Of a DNA stretch of 64,000 bases, positions 35,401-43,340 are shown piece after piece (within the stretch, counting starts at the first letter, position 1; the number at the start of each line of letters is the position of its first letter). This stretch comes from Chlorobium sp. (GTDB lineage: Bacteria > Bacteroidota > Chlorobiia > Chlorobiales > Chlorobiaceae): the NCBI GenBank assembly GCA_028277225.1, contig JANQHB010000023.1, positions 9,042 through 73,041 of the forward strand, in the 5' to 3' direction. The translations under genes were made by a program, and so were the position numbers. The notes beneath the pieces are model-generated. The model searched no databases and was not told where the DNA came from. It saw only the letters and a list, made by a program, of their open reading frames with translations.

Positions 35401-37085
35401 GCTGTTATTTCTGATTCTGTGCCAGAAAGCTCCTTATTTATGGGGTTTAGTTGTTTTAAACCCCAGTCTTTAATTTCTCCGTCAATTTTTTGAATCTCTT
35501 TTTTGAGCTGTTTAACTCTCAATTCATGAGACCCTGCCTCTTGTTTTAAATCTCGTAGATTTGTCTGGCTTGCTATGCCTGCAAGAAGCTGTACAGCGGA
35601 TTCAAGCTGTTTCATTCCTTGCTTTTCATTGGTCAGAAGGCTGATGGTAAGCGACCTTAACTCCTCTGGTATTTGCCCTTGTAGCACTGACAAGGCGGGG
35701 TCGCCTTTTGATGTGACAAGCACTGTCCGGCCTGTTGCAAGGTAATGACAAATAATATTTGCGATAGTATGCGTTTTTCCTGTGCCAGGAGGACCTTGAA
35801 CAACCACACCATCATTTTGCTCAAGTCTATCAACTATTTGAACTTGTGCGTCATTGAATGGTTTTGGGAAAAATAGTTCTGCTTTCTGGCAACTTGGCGA
35901 GGATGATAATGAAGATTCACTCCCGGAGGCAATACCTGAAGGAGCCGTAACCGGTTTTGCGTCCGACAACTCGGAGATTATTCTTTTAGCTGGCTTGGGA
36001 ATGTTGCCCGGTGATTCTTCTAATTTTTTTTGAAATCGTTCTATGTCTTGAACAAAACCTGTTCTGCTTCTTGGGCGCACAAACATTACCCAACTGTCTG
36101 TGATTTCCAGTGTGTCTCCGATTTTATTCGGTTTGCGATTTTCTTTGTCAGGGTTAACGTCTGGCCAATAAGTACCTTTCTCGCTCAAGTATGTTGATGC
36201 TTGCCTAAGAATTGGCTCAAAACTTTCATGGACATAAGGTGAAAATTCAACATCATCTGATAGCTCAGAAAAATGCTTTTTCCCAAACCGTATAAGGGTA
36301 TTAACACCAGGGTTATCAAGTGCTGAGAAAGAGCCTAACGCAAGAACTGGCTCAATGTTTCTGGGGTGAATCAATATTGAACCGTCTTCCCGGTTGACTT
36401 CAATTTCAATAGCTTTTTCGATAAGGGAGTGGTCAATCTTATGGCCTTCACAATTCCATCTGGCAATGCCAATGCCCCAAATGAGTTCTATTGGCTGCTC
36501 ATCTCCTTGAGCTTCGATTGTTTGTTGTAGGCTAAAAAGTGAATCATAGACTTTTATAGTTTTACGCCGTGGCTTTTCCTCTTCTGTCCATGGTAGCCAT
36601 TGTTCATTAATATAGTTTTCAATATTTGATTTAATGGCAATATTGTTACCCAACCTGATAATTATATCTTTGCTATTGGTTGTATCATCGAGGTCTTTGA
36701 GTGGGGTTTTAATGTCTGCTTCTGAGATAACTCCTTGGGTAACTAAATTTTGTGCTTCCGATTCGCTTACTGTTTTTATAATTTTTTCTTTCACTTCAGG
36801 CTGAATCATAGGGTCATTACTGACAGCAACCCATTCCTGAAGTTGTTTCGGAATCTCTGGGGGAGGAATTCTTATTAATCTTTCAACTCGTACCCAAATT
36901 GGCACCCCATCCTCATCTGCGGTATTATGCTGAATGCCAATGCGACCTTTAAGTTCATGTTCCCAAATAACCAATTGTTTATATTCGTCGATTCTGAATA
37001 TTGGTTTTTGGTTCAACATCCCAACATGATGCACATACTCTAGCAGGTCATTAAAGCGACCTTTCGCATCTGGATCATTAATCAT
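32430..37085 (-). CDS. Very large SF1 helicase with C-terminal Vsr/DUF559-type nuclease domain (putative anti-phage gene)
   Basis: 1551 residues. N-terminal about 420 residues uncharacterised; Walker A VQGPPGTGKTHTIANII near residue 428; a long, partly coiled-coil insertion; Walker B DLVIIDEASQSD near 1117 and QxxxR-type motifs GDDKQVSPTA, TFQGKERDIILLS and NVALSRARDRMYLF, which define a UPF1-like SF1 helicase. The C-terminus (about 1420-1510) has FSIDMVV and LAIELDGDKYHPPEKW, the D-ExD core of Vsr/DUF559 endonucleases. This architecture matches single-gene helicase-nuclease defence proteins (the DUF4011-helicase-Vsr type reported as Hhe), recalled from the literature. AT-rich and on the opposite strand to the rest of the element: cargo. 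Confidence 0.85.
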   Translation of the reverse strand: MINDPDAKGRFNDLLEYVHHVGMLNQKPIFRIDEYKQLVIWEHELKGRIGIQHNTADEDGVPIWVRVERLIRIPPPEIPKQLQEWVAVSNDPMIQPEVKEKIIKTVSESEAQNLVTQGVISEADIKTPLKDLDDTTNSKDIIIRLGNNIAIKSNIENYINEQWLPWTEEEKPRRKTIKVYDSLFSLQQTIEAQGDEQPIELIWGIGIARWNCEGHKIDHSLIEKAIEIEVNREDGSILIHPRNIEPVLALGSFSALDNPGVNTLIRFGKKHFSELSDDVEFSPYVHESFEPILRQASTYLSEKGTYWPDVNPDKENRKPNKIGDTLEITDSWVMFVRPRSRTGFVQDIERFQKKLEESPGNIPKPAKRIISELSDAKPVTAPSGIASGSESSLSSSPSCQKAELFFPKPFNDAQVQIVDRLEQNDGVVVQGPPGTGKTHTIANIICHYLATGRTVLVTSKGDPALSVLQGQIPEELRSLTISLLTNEKQGMKQLESAVQLLAGIASQTNLRDLKQEAGSHELRVKQLKKEIQKIDGEIKDWGLKQLNPINKELSGTESEITAMELAEQVISDTGKHEWLLDALGSSEKFIPQFTDSDIASIRSARRNLGKDISYVGKRLPNQQDMVDSANIVAIHDDLATSARIEEQAKDNSIPPLAVSVEKSVDRAKNLISPLKDLHHLLAQLETSPWLKSLFYHWLNKQDQVSHIELFNELRNELSRLMTERQKFIRTLVEVNDPASHSEQILNALNNLIAGKRPFGLLPFGNKEAKQGLELIRIDGEEPKSTEQWQLAKDYIVFQDNIRKFTVRWNHAGQELELPKLSFSYGDPFKTGQSIHDAICKAEEVAQQWGAIKSEISALFPHGVAISNLLKNKTEIEKVLEAIKLNTSRISLGAQRIKLQDLTDKIKNSEGEVSIKLLDFIQNSIGNPAYSSDEIMKEWQGFIAELNRLNELANEISIAERVSEKILSSGAPNWANQLRTEPISSTENELTPIDWFASWQWKRRNQYLQEIDGREELKKLSEKRSRLGNDLQRTFSDLIKVKTNIGLHTNMTERVQGALMRFVSSVAKIGKGTGKRAPRHRRDAYRAMNDCYSGVPCWIMPTWRISESLPSDFGSFDLVIIDEASQSDITALPAIMRAKKILIVGDDKQVSPTAAFIAEEKILQLRHNFLRGQPFAELLLPGVSIYDLANAVFPGQRIMLTEHFRCVEPIIRFSMQFYSEPLNPLRIPTASEKLTPPLIDVHVKHGRRDELKKINEDEAEAIVSEIKTLVNNPKYSGRTIGVISLVGAQQAKFIQNELLIELGEDIYQKFHIACGDPATFQGKERDIILLSMVVGAGQGAAMTKREYEQRTNVALSRARDRMYLFRSLEESDLKNESDLRLRILQHFVNPMPQRDTLDNPLDLCDSGFERDVLTRLTEKGYHVTPQVKVGAFSIDMVVEGENDRRLAIELDGDKYHPPEKWMEDWQRQRVMERVGWKFWRCWGSSYTVDPEGCIDDLINTLDRMQILPGKKSDSPNIYTEQRIYPQETEQENFSMGHEALSSTVPAQTQQIN

Positions 37086-37218
37086 ATTTTATTTTCGGGT
37101 ACTTTTTAGAAACACAACATTATTTATTATCTGCACTACAGATTTTCATGCAATCCTGTAGAAAAAACCAAATACGATGCTGATAATCAGCCTGATAAGC
37201 GCATAAATCAAGCATCTG

Positions 37219-37239
37219 CGGCAAGAAAAGATATCTCAT
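37219..37239 (-). pseudogene. attR and orphaned original start of the EEP-family gene
   Basis: The plus-strand repeat CGGCAAGAAAAG (37219-37230) is identical to attL. On the minus strand, ATG AGA TAT (37239-37231) reads directly into CTTTTCTTGCCG in the same codon phase as in the EEP gene at 26705. These seven codons are the detached 5' end of that gene. Confidence 0.8.
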
Positions 37240-37508
37240 GGTATGCTTATACGGCATACGCATAACTGAGCCGCAAATTATTCTTCTTCATCTTCTGTCC
37301 ACATCCCTGCACAATTTCGCCAAACCCGCAGATAATTGCAAGCATAGTTCCCAGCACCGACGACACGAAAGAGAAAATCAATATCGGTGAGCTACGGGCC
37401 GAAAAGAGTGGTGGCAAGGGAGTGTTTCTCATGGCCGGAAAGAGCGATATTGAAGCAGGCTGCTTGCTTGCATAATACGGATATTTTGAGCTTAGACGCT
37501 GAATTGAT

Positions 37509-37533
37509 GCCGGGCACATGCCCGGCTTTTTTT
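37509..37533 (+). terminator. Rho-independent terminator without an evident upstream gene
   Basis: GCCGGGCA pairs with TGCCCGGC around AC-A and is followed by seven T residues. No supported plus-strand gene ends just before it, so it may terminate a small RNA or mark the end of a decayed gene. Confidence 0.75.
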
Positions 37534-38041
37534 ATGCCCGAAATGGCTTTTGTGCTTGTTTTTGCTGCTATCATGCTGTTGAACTCTTGTTTTGGTTCGT
37601 CTATAGTGCTTTATTGTAATGCCTTAGGGCATTATATCAACATTCCACCACAAGACAGATAGTGTTTTTTTTTCTTTTGAAAGGGTGTCTGTTGCGGTAC
37701 AGAAGTGAAGAAGGCTGAGAATCGTAAAGAAGAAGGCTGAAAACCTGATTTGCATGTGCTGTTCGTTTCAGAGGCGTCGTTTCTTGATGATGATAATAAA
37801 GTAATAAATGCGTCTCATTTATGTGATACTTCAATCGTAAAGATGCCTGCATGTCTGATTTTCAGGCAGGAATTCCGTTGTTCTGAATGTTGATGGATGA
37901 AAGTTGTTGCTTCAGGAAATATCACTTCGAATTGTGTTTTTTTTGATATATGTTTTCAGCCTCAGTAGTAAACCAAGTCAGTTCAATGCAACCGCAAACA
38001 AATATGTCACAACGATTTGTGCCAGGAAAACATGATGAAAT

Positions 38042-38248
38042 CGGCATTCGTCGGATGTTCCCGGCATGGGGACGTTTGCAGTTCCGGCGATGCTTGATCG
38101 AAACGACATCTGTCCATATGCAGAAGCGGCCTGCGGTTACGGTCTTGCAGAGAAGAGCGCTCTGACGGGAAGCGTCGGGTTGGGCTCACCGGCCTATGGC
38201 GGCATTGCCCGTCTTGAAGCAGCTCTTCGCTACGGCGTGAAGTTCTGA
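38042..38248 (+). pseudogene. Possible C-terminal fragment of an outer-membrane beta-barrel protein
   Basis: The frame ending at 38248 reads YAEAACGYGLAEKSALTGSV, then alternating Gly/Ala segments, and ends ALRYGVKF with the terminal Phe typical of outer-membrane barrels. An in-frame stop lies at 38036 and there is no suitable start, so only a C-terminal remnant is present. Low certainty. Confidence 0.3.
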
Positions 38249-38524
38249 CATCGGGTCATCACTGGAGCGCATCCCGGCTATCTGCTGGGGCTTTGCGTTC
38301 CTGTTGACCGGTTCATTTCTGATATACTTTCTTTAGCACCATTTTCGTCTATCAGTTAAAAAGGTATTTCCGGCGAAAAACTCGATGACAGATTTTTGTC
38401 AGAATTGTTGCTGTGCAGAGGTTTTCTGGTATGGTATTGTTGCTTTGCTGCTCAAAATCAGGAAAAATGCCGTCTCGAACATTGGTGATGACACTATGGG
38501 CGTATTTGTATACATGTCTTTCAA

Positions 38525-38794
38525 TCAAGAATGACTGGCCGGTTGTGATAGCAGTTTTTTGTTATAGAGTATAACTGAAATGGCAGTCCAGATGACGCAT
38601 ATCGGCACGACAAAAAAGTAGCCAAGTCCCATGGTGATAATGCCGATACCTATGGAAACAACCAGCATTATTATTCCTCCTGTTATTGTTGCATAGAACA
38701 TCCCAATGGGACCAAAAAGGAAGGATAGCAGAATCCCGATTCCGATGCTCTTTGTTGGTGTTACAACAACCGGTGTTATTTTTTCATTCGACAT
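38525..38794 (-). CDS. Small membrane protein of unknown function
   Basis: 89 residues from ATG 38794, chosen because GGAG lies six bases before it; an ATG four codons earlier lacks such a site. After a polar lead (NEKITPVVVTPTKS) there are two to three hydrophobic segments (about 18-38, 40-62, 62-78). The first segment with SFLFGPIGMFYATITGGIIM recalls TM2-type small membrane proteins. Function unknown. Confidence 0.65.
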   Translation of the reverse strand: MSNEKITPVVVTPTKSIGIGILLSFLFGPIGMFYATITGGIIMLVVSIGIGIITMGLGYFFVVPICVIWTAISVILYNKKLLSQPASHS

Positions 38795-39186
38795 GATATT
38801 CTCCATTGGTGACGGTGTTGATGATGTTCGTTGTTTAGAGGAGGTGAAAGATAGTCAGAATATCAAAATGAGCCAAGCAAATACGCTGAAAAATGCTTCT
38901 TTGATGTTTTTATGCCGTATATGTGCGAGTGCGTTGAGCGCATCGGGTGTTTATTCCGATCTGATCCTGTCAGATGAGCGGGGGGGATCACTGGTTGACC
39001 GGCCAGTGAGTAAGGCGCAGGTTTCTGCTTTTGTTCGGCTTGGAGGCAAACCGAGCCTGCAGAGTAATTATTCATGAAAAAGGGACTTATGTCTATCTTC
39101 ACGTTTACAGTATTCGAGTAGTAGTCCATGTGGTTATCCTTGTATAGAAAAGGTAGAGGGGTCAATTCCTTTTAATCATTTTCATC

Positions 39187-39647
39187 ATGAAAGCAGTCAG
39201 GTGGACCATTGCCGCCGTCTTGATTGTCGCAGCTTTTTTGCCGGTCGATATTCTGAAGACATCGTCGATGAGTTGCTTTTTCACAAGCCTGTTGCGGGAC
39301 AGTTGGGTGTTGTCCAGGAGATGCATGCCTGGCCGATGATTGGCAATGAGGGGGTCAAGCCTCTTGCCATAACGGTTTTTGTGAAAAACTTCGGGGAAGA
39401 TCGGCTGCTGAATCCATCAAGGGATCTCAAGGGAAAAAACATGGCGGTTTCGGCATGCCTGGCAAGAGGCAGGAAGCTGCCTGAAGGGTTGGAGTATGAA
39501 CCTCTTGAAGGTAATGAAAACGATAATTATTCGACGGTCGTTACCCGTGACCTTGATATAAAGGCCGGTGAGACACAAAAGGTCGAACTGGATGTGACGA
39601 TCCCGCCCAGATACTGGGGATTTGTACTGACAGTGGAGCAGATATAA
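39187..39647 (+). pseudogene. Exported small protein, frameshifted at a T6 tract
   Basis: ATG 39187 opens a good signal peptide (MKAVRWTIAAVLIVAAF) in frame 1, but that frame stops at about 39340. From the T6 tract at 39234-39239 the other frame continues (FAGRYSEDIVDELLFHKPVAG onward) with a plausible beta-rich secreted domain ending RYWGFVLTVEQI at 39647. One extra T would join the two into a protein of about 153 residues. Either a real frameshift, a sequencing error or slippage-controlled expression. The domain itself is not recognised. Confidence 0.55.
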
Positions 39648-39842
39648 AGGTTCTGTTTGAGAATATCTGATCATTTTCTGACGTTCAGACCGATGCCTGA
39701 TCTATACCGATGAGGTTGTGTGTCCGGTGAGAAGGTTCAGGGGAAAAGGCAAAATTTTTTCTTTATCAGAATGATATGTAACTTGTCCGGGATTCTTCGG
39801 AAGCATGCCGATGGAGCCGCAAGCCAATGAATCAAGAGCAGT

Positions 39843-40241
39843 ATGGCGCACAAGTCCGATTTCACACAAAAAGCCAGGGATATACTCGAGGAGGCGCTCG
39901 ACAGGGAGGCTGTTGATGTGCTTGCCAGGATATCCCGGGAGATGCAGCAGATTTTCAATGAAAATCCGGAACCGTCACGTAACGAGGTCGTAAGAATTGT
40001 CCGTGACTATTTTACCGGGGACGGCAAGTCCGAACAGTTTGTGGAAAGCTGGATACATACTGCGGAAGAACATTGCGACTCGCGCGGGCTGCGTGAGGAA
40101 GATCGGCCGAAAGCGATGTTGTCCGATCTTGGCGTGTTTCGTTTTATGAATTTTCTTATGGAAAAAGGGCTGACCGACGATCAGGTTAATATTGTTCTCA
40201 GGGGAGCCGTTCAGCAGGCGAACTACAAGGGAGATTCCTGA
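39843..40241 (+). CDS. Conserved hypothetical helical protein
   Basis: 132 residues, acidic, all-helical in appearance, without membrane segments or known motif. Contains EMQQIFNENPEPSRNEVVRIVRDYFTGDGKSEQFVESWI and a C-terminal GLTDDQVNIVLRGAVQQANY. No recognised family. Converges with the EamA gene, leaving a 12-bp gap. Confidence 0.65.
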   Translation: MAHKSDFTQKARDILEEALDREAVDVLARISREMQQIFNENPEPSRNEVVRIVRDYFTGDGKSEQFVESWIHTAEEHCDSRGLREEDRPKAMLSDLGVFRFMNFLMEKGLTDDQVNIVLRGAVQQANYKGDS

Positions 40242-40253
40242 CAGGGCTGTATT

Positions 40254-40697
40254 TCATCTGCTGTGAATGATCAGCATTATCCCTCCGACGACAAGTACTA
40301 CTCCAGACACTCGCATCATATTGAGTGGTTCGTTGAGAAGAACGACCGCCAGTATATACGTTATAAGTGGTGCCGCCGATATGATAGGGTTGACGATGGA
40401 AATGTCTGTTGTTTTTACGGCGCTGAGATAGAAGAAGAGCATGATGGTGACAGCAGCTCCCTGAAGAAGCGCGTAAACGGTGTATCGAACAGGTATGTCT
40501 GCCGAAAGGGATGAGGAACTGAACCAGACAATCAGTCCGAGAATGAAGGTCTGGGCAATGCTTCGGTAAAATATCATCTGGGTGATGCCCATTCTGCCAA
40601 GTGTGATTTTTTCAAGAATCGGCAGGGAGCCCAGAATCGAGACGGTGATGATCAGGGGAATAGAGAAATGCAGTGTTTTCATGGCTTTATAGTTCAT
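40254..40697 (-). CDS. Half-size EamA/DMT-superfamily membrane transporter
   Basis: 147 residues with five hydrophobic segments, corresponding to one EamA domain, whereas most DMT exporters have two. The pattern FYRSIAQTFILGLIVW, ALLQGAAVTIMLFFYLSAVKTTDISIVNPIISAAPLITYILAVVLLNEPLNMMRVSGVVLVVGGI is typical. It probably works as a dimer. Substrate unknown; not visibly truncated because start and stop are clean. Confidence 0.8.
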   Translation of the reverse strand: MNYKAMKTLHFSIPLIITVSILGSLPILEKITLGRMGITQMIFYRSIAQTFILGLIVWFSSSSLSADIPVRYTVYALLQGAAVTIMLFFYLSAVKTTDISIVNPIISAAPLITYILAVVLLNEPLNMMRVSGVVLVVGGIMLIIHSR

Positions 40698-40772
40698 TTT
40701 TTATAACCTGTACATCTACAGTCTTCTTTACAGACGGTAATGTGCAATCAAAACCACGGAAAGATTTCGATT

Positions 40773-41480
40773 ATGAACAAAACAGAACTTCTACACGAAG
40801 GGAAAGCAAAAAAGGTTTTTCTCACCGATGATAATGACCTTGTCATCCAGGAATTCAAGGATGACGCCACAGCTTTCAATAACAAGAAAAAAGGAACGAT
40901 CAGCAATAAAGGGATTGTCAATAATGCAATTTCCTGCAAGCTTTTCACTCATCTTGCCGACAACGGCATTCCGACTCATTTTGTGGAAAAGCTCTCCGAC
41001 AGGGATATGCTCTGCAAGCGCCTGGACATTATCATGGTTGAGGTTGTTGTGCGGAACGTCGCTGCCGGTTCGTTAGTCCACCGGTATGGTTTCGCCGAAG
41101 GAAAGCAACTCGAAAATCCGATTATCGAGCTCTACCTCAAAGACGATGACCTTGACGATCCTCTGATGAACGAAAGCCATGCTGTTGCACTTGGGCTTGC
41201 CTCTTATGAGGAACTGGATGTTTTGAAAGAGTTTGCTGCGAAGATCAATACCTTGATGAGGAGCTTTTTTGCAGGCCGCAATCTGAACCTGGTCGATTTC
41301 AAGCTTGAATTTGGCAGGCACAATGGCGAAATTCTGCTCGGAGATGAAATAAGCCCCGATACGTGCAGGTTCTGGGATCTCGATACAGGTGAGAAAATGG
41401 ACAAGGATCGTTTTCGCTACGATCTCGGCGGGGTTGAAGACGCCTATTCCGAGGTTGAAAAACGAGTGCTTGACCTTTGA
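40773..41480 (+). CDS. purC: Phosphoribosylaminoimidazole-succinocarboxamide synthase (SAICAR synthetase)
   Basis: Joins aspartate to CAIR in purine synthesis using ATP. 235 residues from ATG 40773 (GGAAAG upstream); the family N-terminus KTELLHEGKAKKVFLTDD is conserved. Further blocks: VEVVVRNVAAGSLVHRYGF, DDPLMNESHAVALG, LVDFKLEFGRHNGEILLGDEISPDTCRFWD. Followed after 30 bp by a DedA gene on the same strand. Confidence 0.96.
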   Translation: MNKTELLHEGKAKKVFLTDDNDLVIQEFKDDATAFNNKKKGTISNKGIVNNAISCKLFTHLADNGIPTHFVEKLSDRDMLCKRLDIIMVEVVVRNVAAGSLVHRYGFAEGKQLENPIIELYLKDDDLDDPLMNESHAVALGLASYEELDVLKEFAAKINTLMRSFFAGRNLNLVDFKLEFGRHNGEILLGDEISPDTCRFWDLDTGEKMDKDRFRYDLGGVEDAYSEVEKRVLDL

Positions 41481-41510
41481 TGCCAGTCATGATGTGAGCC
41501 GGGAGGGCGG

Positions 41511-42155
41511 ATGCTGGAAAGTATTGTCGATTATCTGCGGACCGCGGACCCGGCCGCAATCTACCTGTTTCTGTTCTTGATCTCTTTTCTCGAAAACGTT
41601 GTCCCGCCCATACCCGGCGACGTTCCTGTCGCATTTGTCGGCTACCTCTGTTACTCGAGCAACATTGATTTTTTCCTTTCTGTCATTTTCGCTTCTATCG
41701 GTTCTACCGTCGGTTTTATGACGATGTTTCTCTTCAGCCGTATGATTGGTCTGAAGATCTATGCCAGGGGAGAGAGCAGGATTCGGCACGGGATTGTGCG
41801 TGCAGTTCATCGTATGTTTCCGCCTGACCTTATGGAAGCGGCCCGCATCCGTTTTTCTGCCCATGGATACACGGCTGTCCTTGTGAACAGATTTCTTTTC
41901 GGATATCGCGCGATCATCTCAATTATGGCCGGTTTTATGCACCTGCATGTGATCGGTGTTCTGCTGGCGGCGTTATCGAGTTCGGTGGTCTGGTACGCGG
42001 TTCTTCTCAGGGGCGGTTATTTCCTTGGTGAGAACTGGCAGGACATCGGTTCCTACATGGCGATCTACAGTGTCCCGCTGAGCCTCATTGCCCTGTTGAT
42101 TGCGTTTGGCGCTTTTCTCCGGCATCGCAAAAGACATAAGACGCCGCATGAATAA
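41511..42155 (+). CDS. DedA family membrane protein
   Basis: 214 residues, five to six hydrophobic segments. Conserved motifs: FLENVVPPIPGDVPVAFVGYL near residue 27 (the E-x-x-x-PxPxD core), GSTVGFMTMFLFSRMIG, and the VNRFLFGYRAIISIMAGFMHL block with the R-x(6)-R signature. Bacterial DedA proteins include lipid-carrier flippases and are needed for membrane homeostasis; the exact substrate here is not known. Confidence 0.9.
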   Translation: MLESIVDYLRTADPAAIYLFLFLISFLENVVPPIPGDVPVAFVGYLCYSSNIDFFLSVIFASIGSTVGFMTMFLFSRMIGLKIYARGESRIRHGIVRAVHRMFPPDLMEAARIRFSAHGYTAVLVNRFLFGYRAIISIMAGFMHLHVIGVLLAALSSSVVWYAVLLRGGYFLGENWQDIGSYMAIYSVPLSLIALLIAFGAFLRHRKRHKTPHE

Positions 42156-42410
42156 TTCATGAGCGCTGGAAGAATCTGAGTGCAGAACTATGCACCGAGC
42201 CGGTCACCTGACCTTTTTTCCTCCTGAAATATCGTGATGTCCCCTGTTATAACTGGAATTGTACACAAGGTGATCCGGTATCCATCCTGAGGTTGTTTTT
42301 TTATGCTGTTGCACTTACCTTTAGCTTCTGCGTCAAGGCCTTGAACCCGACCCGGACCGGGTGGTTCATGTGTGAGTAATATTTCTTGAATGTAGGAGGG
42401 ATTTGTACCA

Positions 42411-43322
42411 ATGGGAATAGGCATTAAACCATATCCGCCTGAAAAGAAAGGAAAGGTTCAGAGGATCGACTCTCTGGAAGGAAAGAAGGAAATGGCATGC
42501 CAGGTGCGGCGTGATGTTGTACGCATGCTTACAATGGCGGCGTCGGGTCATACCGGAGGATCGCTCGGCATGGCCGATGTGTTTACGTCACTTTATTTCG
42601 GTATTCTTGATCACGATCCGCATGATTTCAAAAACACCTTTGGCAGGGATATGCTTTTTCTTTCCAATGGTCATATCGCTCCTGTCTGGTACAGTGTCCT
42701 TGCCAGAAGCGGATATTTCCGGGTCGATGAACTGAATTCGCTTCGCAGGATCAACAGTTATCTGCAGGGACATCCTGCTTCTGAAGCAGATCTTCCCGGG
42801 ATTCATATAGCGTCCGGTTCGTTGGGGCAGGGACTTTCGGCAGCTGTCGGTGCCGCTCTCGGTAAACGTCTTGATGGATGTTCAGGCGATGTATTCTGCC
42901 TGATGGGTGACGGTGAAAGTCAGGAAGGGCAAATCTGGGAGGCTGCTATGAGTGCAGCTCATTACGGCCTTGGAAACCTTATCGGTATTGTCGACTATAA
43001 TAATCAGCAGATTGACGGCGAGGTGTCGAGTGTGATGAATATCGAGCCGTTCGCCGACAAATGGCGATCGTTCGGATGGAATGTCCATGAGTGTGACGGA
43101 AATGATATTGAGGATATTATCCGGGTGACCGGATTGATCCGCTCGGAAAAAGAACGGAACAAGCCTTCGGTTATACTGGCTGTTACCGTTATGGGAAAAG
43201 GGGTTCCCTTTTTTGAGGGAACGATGCCTGACAATACCAACTGGCACGGTAAACCTCCTTCCGCCGAGCAGTGTGAAAAGGCTCTGGAAATTCTGGGTGA
43301 GACCTCGTTTGGCGATTTTTAA
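42411..43322 (+). CDS. Transketolase, N-terminal (thiamine-diphosphate) subunit
   Basis: 303 residues covering only the first domain of transketolase. ThDP and metal site GDGESQEGQIWEAAMSA then IVDYNNQQIDG (about residues 166-203), plus the TGGSLGMAD and GSLGQGLSAAVGAALG blocks. The split form needs a separate C-terminal subunit, normally the next gene; here rsmD follows, so the partner must lie elsewhere. Catalyses two-carbon transfers of the pentose phosphate pathway. TAGGAGGGATTTGTACC precedes the ATG. Confidence 0.92.
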   Translation: MGIGIKPYPPEKKGKVQRIDSLEGKKEMACQVRRDVVRMLTMAASGHTGGSLGMADVFTSLYFGILDHDPHDFKNTFGRDMLFLSNGHIAPVWYSVLARSGYFRVDELNSLRRINSYLQGHPASEADLPGIHIASGSLGQGLSAAVGAALGKRLDGCSGDVFCLMGDGESQEGQIWEAAMSAAHYGLGNLIGIVDYNNQQIDGEVSSVMNIEPFADKWRSFGWNVHECDGNDIEDIIRVTGLIRSEKERNKPSVILAVTVMGKGVPFFEGTMPDNTNWHGKPPSAEQCEKALEILGETSFGDF

Positions 43323-43340
43323 CCATGGGAATGTGTGTAA

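Larger units (their letters stand above)
26706..37230. mobile_element. 10.5-kb integrative element inserted in the EEP-family gene
   Basis: Limits are set by the 12-bp direct repeat CGGCAAGAAAAG at 26694 and 37219. Rejoining the outer flanks at the repeat restores a continuous start: Met-Arg-Tyr then LFLPLFLLLFLQSSILA, a textbook signal peptide in frame with the EEP gene. Contents in order: tyrosine recombinase, unknown 278-residue protein, HTH/excisionase-like protein, RepA-like ATPase, Toprim/zinc-finger primase-like protein, three small proteins, an attC-like structure, and an opposite-strand helicase-nuclease. No relaxase, capsid, terminase or type IV secretion gene is seen, so it is either a plasmid-like integrative element or a phage-satellite-like island that relies on a helper (inference). 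Confidence 0.82.
37240..38524. other. 1.3-kb region with no intact gene
   Basis: Chromosomal DNA to the right of attR. It contains one intrinsic terminator (37509), a short duplicated motif GAAGAAGGCTGA near 37708-37732, and a possible outer-membrane-protein fragment at 38042-38248. The remaining small frames overlap each other and show no start context; I see no intact gene. Confidence 0.55.

Noticed and set aside
37247..37519. 90-residue minus-strand frame with a hydrophobic stretch
   Set aside because: No ribosome site, no recognisable family, and crossed by a plus-strand terminator.
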